Below, in pieces: positions 58,375 to 64,000 of a stretch of DNA of 64,000 bases. The first letter of the stretch is position 1; every line of letters begins with the position of its first letter. This DNA comes from an uncultured Bradyrhizobium sp. (GTDB taxonomy: Bacteria > Pseudomonadota > Alphaproteobacteria > Rhizobiales > Xanthobacteraceae): the NCBI RefSeq assembly GCF_936943645.1, contig NZ_CAKZJO010000108.1, positions 1 to 64,000 on the forward strand. Reading direction: 5' to 3'. The notes below the pieces were generated by a model. It was given only the letters and a program-made list of their open reading frames with translations. It was not told the origin of the DNA and did not search any database. The position numbers and the translations under genes were made by a program.

Positions 58375-60324
58375 ATGAGCGAGAACGAGCAGGCAAAGGG
58401 CGTCAGCCGACGAACCGTGCTGGGAACGACGGCAGCCGCGGCGGGCGTGGGCCTGGCCGGCGGAGTGGCGCTGAAGGACGGCGGCTTCGTCTCGTCGGCC
58501 GACGCGCAGACCAAGAATGCCGCGCCGAAAGCACCGGCGGCCCGGCCAGCCGTGCAGAAGACCGAGGTCGCCCCCGGGGAGCTCGACGAATACTACGTGT
58601 TCTTCTCGAGTGGTCAGTCCGGCGAGATGCGGATCATCGGTCTCCCCTCGATGCGCGAATTGATGCGTGTTCCGGTGTTCAACCGTTGCAGTGCGACCGG
58701 TTGGGGCCAGACCAATGAAAGCATCAAGGTCTTGACCGAAGGGCTGCAGCCCGCGACCCGCGAATTCCTGAAGAAGCGTGGCCTCACCACCTACATGAAC
58801 GGCGACCTTCACCACCCGCACATTTCGTTCACGGACGGCACCTATGACGGCCGTTATGCCTTCATGAACGACAAGGCCAACAGCCGCGTGGCGCGGGTGC
58901 GGCTCGACATCATGAAGTGCGACAAGATCATCGAGCTGCCGAACCAGCACACGGTCCACGGCCTGCGGGTGCAGAAATATCCGCGCACGGGCTATGTGTT
59001 TGCCAATGGCGAGGACGGCGTGCCGCTGCCCAACGACGGCAAGGTGCTCGACGATCCCAAGCAGTATCGCTCCATCTTCAGCGCGATCGACGGCGACACC
59101 ATGAAGGTGGCCTGGCAGATCATCGTCAGCGGCAACCTGGACAACGTCGACGCCGACTACCAAGGCAAATATGCTTTCTCGACCTGCTACAACGGCGAGG
59201 AAGGCGTCACCCTGGCCGAGATGACGGCGAGCGAACAGGACTGGGTCGTCATCTTCAACATCAAGCGGATCGAAGAGGCCGTGAAGAAGGGCGACTTCAA
59301 GGAAATGAACGGCGTGCCCGTGATCGACGGCCGCAAGGGCTCGGCCTACACCCGCTACGTTCCGGTCTCGAACAATCCGCACGGCATGAACACCGCGCCC
59401 GACGGCATCCACATCGTGGCGGCCGGAAAGCTCTCGCCGACCGTGACCGTGATGGACGTCCGCAAGTTCGACGACCTGTTCGACGACAAGATCAAGCCGC
59501 GCGACGTCGTCGTCGCGGAGCCCGAGCTCGGACTTGGACCGTTGCATACGGCCTATGACGGCAAGGGCAACGCCTACACCACGCTGTTCCTCGACAGCCA
59601 GGTCTGCAAGTGGAACATCGACCTCGCCAAGCGGGCCTTCAAGGGTGAGAAGGTCAATCCCATCCTTCAGAAGCTCGACGTGCACTATCAGCCGGGTCAC
59701 AACCATTCCTCGATGGGCCAGACCAAGGAGGCCGATGGAAAGTGGCTCATCTCGCTGAACAAGTTCTCGAAGGACCGCTTCCTGAACGTCGGGCCGCTCA
59801 AGCCCGAGAACGACCAGCTGATCGACATTTCGGGCGATCAGATGAAGCTGGTGCATGACGGCCCGAGCTTCGCCGAGCCGCATGACGCGACCATCGTCCA
59901 CCGCTCCAAGATCAACCCGATCTCGATCTACGATCGCGCGGATCCGATGTTTGCCGATGCGGTCAAGCAGGCCAAGGCGGACGGCATCAACCTGGAAGCG
60001 GATTCGAAGATCATTCGCGACGGCAACAAGGTGCGCGTCTACATGACGTCAACCGCCCCCGCCTATGGCCTCGACCAGTTCCAGGTCAAGCAGGGTGACG
60101 AAGTCACCGTGTTCGTCACCAACATCGACGCCGTGGAAGACCTGACGCACGGCTTCTGCATCGTGAACTACGGCATCCAGATGGAAATCGGGCCGATGGC
60201 GACGGCGTCCGTGACCTTCACGGCCGACAAGGCGGGTGTCTATTGGTACTATTGCTCCTGGTTCTGCCACGCCATGCACATGGAGATGAAGGGCCGGATG
60301 TTCGTCGAGCCGAAATCGGTCTGA
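58375..60324 (+). CDS. nosZ: Nitrous-oxide reductase (clade I)
   Basis: 649 residues, GAGGAGG 7 nt before the ATG. Reduces N2O to N2 in the periplasm. The Tat signal VSRRTVLGTTAAAAGVGLAG fits clade I enzymes. The N-terminal seven-bladed propeller holds the CuZ centre (histidines in GDLHHPHISFTDG, LPNQHTVHGLRV, NPHGMNTAPD, HYQPGHNHSS and FAEPHDATI). The C-terminal cupredoxin domain holds CuA: Cys627, Cys631, His635 and Met638 in CSWFCHAMHMEM, plus a His in LTHGFCIVNYG. All expected copper ligands are present, so the enzyme looks functional. Confidence 0.98.
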   Translation: MSENEQAKGVSRRTVLGTTAAAAGVGLAGGVALKDGGFVSSADAQTKNAAPKAPAARPAVQKTEVAPGELDEYYVFFSSGQSGEMRIIGLPSMRELMRVPVFNRCSATGWGQTNESIKVLTEGLQPATREFLKKRGLTTYMNGDLHHPHISFTDGTYDGRYAFMNDKANSRVARVRLDIMKCDKIIELPNQHTVHGLRVQKYPRTGYVFANGEDGVPLPNDGKVLDDPKQYRSIFSAIDGDTMKVAWQIIVSGNLDNVDADYQGKYAFSTCYNGEEGVTLAEMTASEQDWVVIFNIKRIEEAVKKGDFKEMNGVPVIDGRKGSAYTRYVPVSNNPHGMNTAPDGIHIVAAGKLSPTVTVMDVRKFDDLFDDKIKPRDVVVAEPELGLGPLHTAYDGKGNAYTTLFLDSQVCKWNIDLAKRAFKGEKVNPILQKLDVHYQPGHNHSSMGQTKEADGKWLISLNKFSKDRFLNVGPLKPENDQLIDISGDQMKLVHDGPSFAEPHDATIVHRSKINPISIYDRADPMFADAVKQAKADGINLEADSKIIRDGNKVRVYMTSTAPAYGLDQFQVKQGDEVTVFVTNIDAVEDLTHGFCIVNYGIQMEIGPMATASVTFTADKAGVYWYYCSWFCHAMHMEMKGRMFVEPKSV

Positions 60325-60337
60325 TCGGAGCGACCTC

Positions 60338-61696
60338 GTGGGTCTTCTCTTACGCATGTTTCCGGCGGCGCTGGTCGCCGCCGGATTGTCCAGCTTCGCC
60401 ACAGCGGAGACGTTGACGGCCGTGCCCGGGCAGCCGCTGCAAGCGGTGCTGGATGGCGCGCGCGCCGGCGACGTCGTTATGCTTGCGCCCGGCGCATATC
60501 ACGGTTCGATCCGGATTGACCGCTCCCTGCAACTGGTCGGGAGCCGCGATGCGGTGCTCGACGGCGACGGCTCCGGCAACGTCATCACGGTCACCGCGCC
60601 CGACGTCACCATTCGCGGTCTGACGATCCGGGCCTCGGGCCGGGATCTTCAGGCGATGAATTCCGGAATCTTCCTGCAGAAGTCGGCCGAACGCGCGACG
60701 GTCGAGGGCGTCAGGCTGGTGGGCAACCTGTTCGGCATCTACGTGCACGGCGCCAGAGGCTCCCGGGTCGTCCGTAACGAGATCGAGGGACTGCGCGGCG
60801 GACGCATGAGCGAGGCCGGCAACGGCGTCTCGCTGTGGAATGCGCCCGACGTCACCATTGCGAACAACGTCGTCCGCTACGGGCGGGACGGCATCTTCTC
60901 GATCTCCAGCAGCAAGGACCGCTTCGTTGACAATCGCTTCAAGCAGGTTCGATTTGCCGTCCATTACATGTACACCAACGACAGCGAGATCAGCGGCAAC
61001 GTTTCGATCGGCAACCATGTCGGTTACGCCATCATGTATTCGAACCGCCTCGTGATCCGCGGCAACTCCTCCGATCACGACCGCGACTACGGGATGCTGT
61101 TCAACTACGCGAACTATGCCCAGATCGAGGACAACAGGGTGATCGGCGGCCCGCTGAACGCGACGATGCAGAGCACGCAAGACGGTCCTGACGACGAGCG
61201 TGGCATGCTCCCGCAGGCGAAACGGGAGAGCTCGCTCAAGAGCGGCCCGGAGAAATGCGTTTTCATCTACAACACCAATCACAACAAGTTCCGCAACAAC
61301 TGGTTCGAGCGCTGCGCCATCGGCGTGCACTTCACGGCCGGCTCCGAAGGCAACGAAATCACCGGCAACGCCTTCGTCAACAACGCCAACCAGGTGAAAT
61401 ATGTCGGCACCCGCCACCTCGACTGGTCGACCGGCGGGCGCGGCAATTACTGGAGCGATAATCCGGCGTTCGACCTGAACGGCGACGGCATCGCCGATAC
61501 GGCATACCGGCCGAACGACCTCATCGACCGCGTGCTGTGGACGGCACCCGCCGCGAAGGTCCTGATCAACAGCCCGGCCGTCCAGGTGATCCGCTGGGCG
61601 CAGGCGCAGTTTCCGGCGCTGCTGCCCGGCGGCGTGGTCGACAGCCATCCGCTGGTGTCGCCGCCGCGCAGCCCTGCACCGAAGGAAACGCGATGA
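60338..61696 (+). CDS. nosD: NosD, periplasmic copper-maturation protein
   Basis: 452 residues from GTG at 60338, with GGAG 7 nt upstream. Signal peptide 1-24 (LLLRMFPAALVAAGLSSFAT). The rest is a right-handed beta-helix of CASH-type repeats (for example NNVVRYGRDGIFSISSSKDRFVDN, NHVGYAIMYSNRLVIRGNSS). NosD works with NosF and NosY to deliver sulfur or copper to the CuZ centre of NosZ. Overlaps nosF by 4 bases. Confidence 0.95.
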   Translation: MGLLLRMFPAALVAAGLSSFATAETLTAVPGQPLQAVLDGARAGDVVMLAPGAYHGSIRIDRSLQLVGSRDAVLDGDGSGNVITVTAPDVTIRGLTIRASGRDLQAMNSGIFLQKSAERATVEGVRLVGNLFGIYVHGARGSRVVRNEIEGLRGGRMSEAGNGVSLWNAPDVTIANNVVRYGRDGIFSISSSKDRFVDNRFKQVRFAVHYMYTNDSEISGNVSIGNHVGYAIMYSNRLVIRGNSSDHDRDYGMLFNYANYAQIEDNRVIGGPLNATMQSTQDGPDDERGMLPQAKRESSLKSGPEKCVFIYNTNHNKFRNNWFERCAIGVHFTAGSEGNEITGNAFVNNANQVKYVGTRHLDWSTGGRGNYWSDNPAFDLNGDGIADTAYRPNDLIDRVLWTAPAAKVLINSPAVQVIRWAQAQFPALLPGGVVDSHPLVSPPRSPAPKETR

Positions 61697-62613
61697 CCAG
61701 CACGGTACGCGTCAGCGACGTCACCAAGGCCTATGGCCGCGTCGAGGCCGTGCGCGGCGCCTCGTTCGCGCTCGGCCTGGGCGAGCTCGTTGCCTTGATC
61801 GGCCACAACGGCGCCGGCAAGACCACGCTGATGAAGCTCATGCTCGGCTTGATCCGGCCGACTAGCGGCGCGATCGAGGTTCTCGGAGACAATCCCGCCG
61901 CCGGCGAGTTCGCGGGCCGGCGCCAGCTCGGCTACCTCCCCGAAAACGTCTCCTTCGACCCTGCCCTGACCGGCCGCGAGACCCAGGCCTTCTACGCCCG
62001 ACTGAAGCGTGAGCCGGTGGCCAAGGCCCTCGATCTGCTCGACGCCGTCGGGCTCGGAGCCGCCAGCCGCCGCCGGGTCAGCACCTATTCCAAGGGCATG
62101 CGTCAGCGGCTCGGCCTCGCGCAGGCACTGCTCGGCGCGCCGCGCGTGCTGCTGCTGGACGAGCCGACCACCGGTCTCGATCCGGAGCTGCGGCAGACCT
62201 TCTACGACATCATCGCGCGGCTCGCTGCAGGCGGGGCGACCGTGCTGCTGTCGTCGCACGCGCTGACCGAGCTCGAGGAGCGCGCCGGCCGGGTCATCAT
62301 CATGAACCGCGGCATCAAGGTCGCGGACGGGTCGATCGATGAGCTGCGTCGTCTCGCCCGGCTGCCCACCCGCATCCGTCTCAAGGTGGCAGGCCTTGCG
62401 CCCAGCGAACTGCCGGGCTGGGCTCCCCAGGACACCACTTGCCGCCGCCTCAACGGCCACATCGTCGAGATCGATGCCGCGCCGGAGCGGAAGATCGAGC
62501 TGCTGCATCGCGCGACCGCCGCCGGCAATGCCGTCGAGGATGTCGACGTGGTCCCGCCCACACTCGACGAGCTCTATGCTCACTTTCTCCGGCAATCGGA
62601 GCAGGCGCCATGA
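61693..62613 (+). CDS. nosF: NosF, ABC ATPase for NosZ maturation
   Basis: 306 residues from ATG at 61693 (ATGA overlap with nosD). Walker A GHNGAGKTT, Q-loop GYLPENVSFDP, signature YSKGMRQRLGLAQAL, Walker B VLLLDEPTTGLD and SSHALTELE. With NosY and NosD it forms the NosDFY complex of Cu/S delivery. The C-terminal 80 residues after about 220 are the extra domain seen in NosF. Confidence 0.96.
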   Translation: MTSTVRVSDVTKAYGRVEAVRGASFALGLGELVALIGHNGAGKTTLMKLMLGLIRPTSGAIEVLGDNPAAGEFAGRRQLGYLPENVSFDPALTGRETQAFYARLKREPVAKALDLLDAVGLGAASRRRVSTYSKGMRQRLGLAQALLGAPRVLLLDEPTTGLDPELRQTFYDIIARLAAGGATVLLSSHALTELEERAGRVIIMNRGIKVADGSIDELRRLARLPTRIRLKVAGLAPSELPGWAPQDTTCRRLNGHIVEIDAAPERKIELLHRATAAGNAVEDVDVVPPTLDELYAHFLRQSEQAP

Positions 62614-63437
62614 ACGTCCTGATCATCGCCGCCAAGGAAATCCATCAGGCCATCCGCAATCGCTGGGTGCTGGCCGCAACGCTGCTGCTCGCCGGGCTGG
62701 CGCTGTCGCTGACTTTTCTCGGCAGCGCGCCGACCGGGAACGTCGGCGCACGCGCCCTGGACGTGGTCATCGTCAGTCTGTCGAGCCTGACGATCTTCCT
62801 CGTGCCGCTCATCGCGCTTCTGATCTCCCACGACGCCATCGTCGGTGAGATGGAACGGGGAACGATGCTGCTGCTGCTGAGCTATCCGGTCGCGCGATGG
62901 CAGGTGCTGCTCGGCAAGTTCCTGGGCCACCTCGCCGTTCTCGCCTTTGCGACCTGCCTCGGCTACGGCGCGGCGGTCGGCGCGCTGGCGGCGACCGGCA
63001 GCCAGATCGACAACGATAGTCTCCTGGCCTTCGGAGCGATGGTGGGCTCCTCGGTGCTGCTCGGCGCCGCGTTCGTCGCAATCGGCTATCTTGTCAGCGC
63101 GCTCGTGCGCGACCGCGGCACGGCCGCCGGCATCTGTATCGGATTGTGGCTGCTGCTGGTGCTGATCTACGACATGGCGCTGCTGGGCGTGCTTGCGCTC
63201 GATCAGGGACGCAGCATCTCGGCCGCCGTGCTCAACGCCTTGCTGCTGGCGAACCCGACCGACGCCTATCGGCTGATCAATTTAACCGGCTTTGCCAATG
63301 TCAGCACCTTCGCCGGCATGGCCGGCCTTGCCCAAACCACGTCCCTGACGATCCCGGTCCTGCTGACCGCCCTGCTCGGCTGGACGCTGTTGCCGCTCAC
63401 CCTGGCCGCGCTCGCCTTCTCGCGGAGGGAGCTATGA
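62610..63437 (+). CDS. nosY: NosY, ABC permease for NosZ maturation
   Basis: 275 residues from ATG at 62610 (4-base overlap with nosF). About six membrane spans of the ABC-2 type: WVLAATLLLAGLALSLTFL, IFLVPLIALLISHDAIVGEME, FLGHLAVLAFATCLGYGAA and ICIGLWLLLVLIYDMALLGV. The early helix phrase EIHQAIRNRWVLAA is typical. Membrane part of NosDFY. Confidence 0.95.
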   Translation: MNVLIIAAKEIHQAIRNRWVLAATLLLAGLALSLTFLGSAPTGNVGARALDVVIVSLSSLTIFLVPLIALLISHDAIVGEMERGTMLLLLSYPVARWQVLLGKFLGHLAVLAFATCLGYGAAVGALAATGSQIDNDSLLAFGAMVGSSVLLGAAFVAIGYLVSALVRDRGTAAGICIGLWLLLVLIYDMALLGVLALDQGRSISAAVLNALLLANPTDAYRLINLTGFANVSTFAGMAGLAQTTSLTIPVLLTALLGWTLLPLTLAALAFSRREL

Positions 63438-64000
63438 GACGCCGAACGCTCCTGCTCGCCCTGCTCGTGCCGCTCACGCTCGCGGGCTGTAACGAGAAGC
63501 AGGCCGCGAAGATCCCGCCGCCGCATCGGATGAGTGCCGAAGATATCGGTCACTACTGCGGCATGAACGTGCTCGAGCATCCGGGACCGAAGGGCCATAT
63601 CTTCGCCGCGAGCCTGATGGAGCCCGTGTGGTTCTCGTCGGTGCGCGACACCATCGCCTTCACCATGTTGCCGGACGAGCCCAAGGACATCCAGGCGATC
63701 TACGTCTCCGACATGGGCAAGGCGCCCGACTGGGACAAGCCCGGCGCCGACAACTGGATCGAGGCACGCAAGGCGCTGTTCGTGATCGAGAGCCGGGTCA
63801 AGAGCGGCATGGGCGGCGACGAAGCCGTGCCGTTCTCGGAGCGGGCGGCGGCGGAGAAGTTCACGGCTGAAAACGGCGGCAGGATCGTCGGCTTCAACGA
63901 GGTGTCCCGGGACTACGTCCTGACGTCGGCGAACGCCACCGGCGCCGCGGCGGCCGACGAGACGACAGAAGGCCCGCCGGGCGAACGACCGAGGAGAACG
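63434..64000 (+). CDS. nosL: NosL, copper chaperone lipoprotein (3' end outside window)
   Basis: 189 codons from ATG at 63434 (4-base overlap with nosY) with no stop before the right edge, so it is incomplete by at least one codon. Lipoprotein signal with lipobox LAGC (Cys18) and the NosL copper motif YCGMNV. The fold then reads HIFAASLMEPVWFSSVRD and IAFTMLPDEPKDIQAIYVSDMG. NosL brings copper(I) to NosD/NosZ. The last bases GAGGAGAACG look like a ribosome site for a following gene, usually nosX, which is outside the window. Confidence 0.9.
   Translation, partial: MRRRTLLLALLVPLTLAGCNEKQAAKIPPPHRMSAEDIGHYCGMNVLEHPGPKGHIFAASLMEPVWFSSVRDTIAFTMLPDEPKDIQAIYVSDMGKAPDWDKPGADNWIEARKALFVIESRVKSGMGGDEAVPFSERAAAEKFTAENGGRIVGFNEVSRDYVLTSANATGAAAADETTEGPPGERPRRT

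Noticed and set aside
1..64000. CRISPR arrays, insertion sequences, prophage or rRNA genes
   Set aside because: No regularly spaced direct repeats, transposase or integrase motifs, phage structural genes or rRNA sequences were seen on either strand.

Overview
The window is GC-rich, densely coded DNA from an alphaproteobacterium. The likeliest genus is Bradyrhizobium or a close relative, judged from the set of protein families (ATPase inhibitor zeta, Tat-exported binding proteins, many TRAP and ABC uptake systems, a clade I nos cluster), the tiny conserved proteins and the type of intergenic repeats. I see no rRNA, phage, transposase, CRISPR array or plasmid replication gene. It reads as ordinary chromosome with one tRNA-Ser(TGA) and accessory genes between conserved blocks.

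Layout. 1-2400: small genes including a periplasmic cyclohexadienyl-dehydratase (PheC)-like protein. 2500-8040 (minus): a sugar-type ABC uptake operon (binding protein, two permeases, ATPase) ending in a D-2-hydroxyacid dehydrogenase, with two strong hairpins between the binding-protein gene and the first permease gene. 8500-10360: a Spy-like secreted protein, a one-domain response regulator, a 51-residue membrane protein and a 67-residue unknown. 10500-16110: glucokinase (minus), then an NAD block (pncA, nadE) with a class III-like PHA synthase homologue between its members and a GrlR-like gene after it. 16600-22831: a sugar-isomerase-like TIM barrel with a five-gene peptide-type ABC transporter. 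23125-24975: ilvD. 25100-33700: many small genes, the tRNA, a phospholipase D/VTT fusion with a translationally coupled EEP nuclease-family protein, ATPase inhibitor zeta and three minus-strand mini-genes. 34018-45143: cell-envelope and housekeeping genes (rlpA, D,D-carboxypeptidase, tmk, holB, metG, tatD, MBL hydrolase), interrupted by a PAS hybrid histidine kinase with a perfect FNR/FixK-type site at its 5' end.

45323-54517: two TRAP transporters. One (plus) has separate Q, M and P genes. The other (minus) has P, a fused QM and an acyl-CoA synthetase in one operon, which suggests uptake of an organic acid followed by CoA activation. An autotransporter lies between them. 54995-64000: a ferritin-like gene divergent from nosRZDFYL, the nitrous oxide reductase operon. 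nosL runs off the right edge, as the first gene runs off the left edge.

Most notable points: a roughly 144-residue histone H1-like Lys/Ala tail fused to methionyl-tRNA synthetase; FNR/FixK-type sites at the hybrid kinase and at a small secreted protein; the PLD-VTT plus EEP pair; the class III PhaC-like protein inside the NAD block; a 146-bp near-palindrome after the peptide transporter; and a 24-bp exact repeat shared by two intergenic regions 24 kb apart. All functions are assigned by reading motifs; no database search was run.
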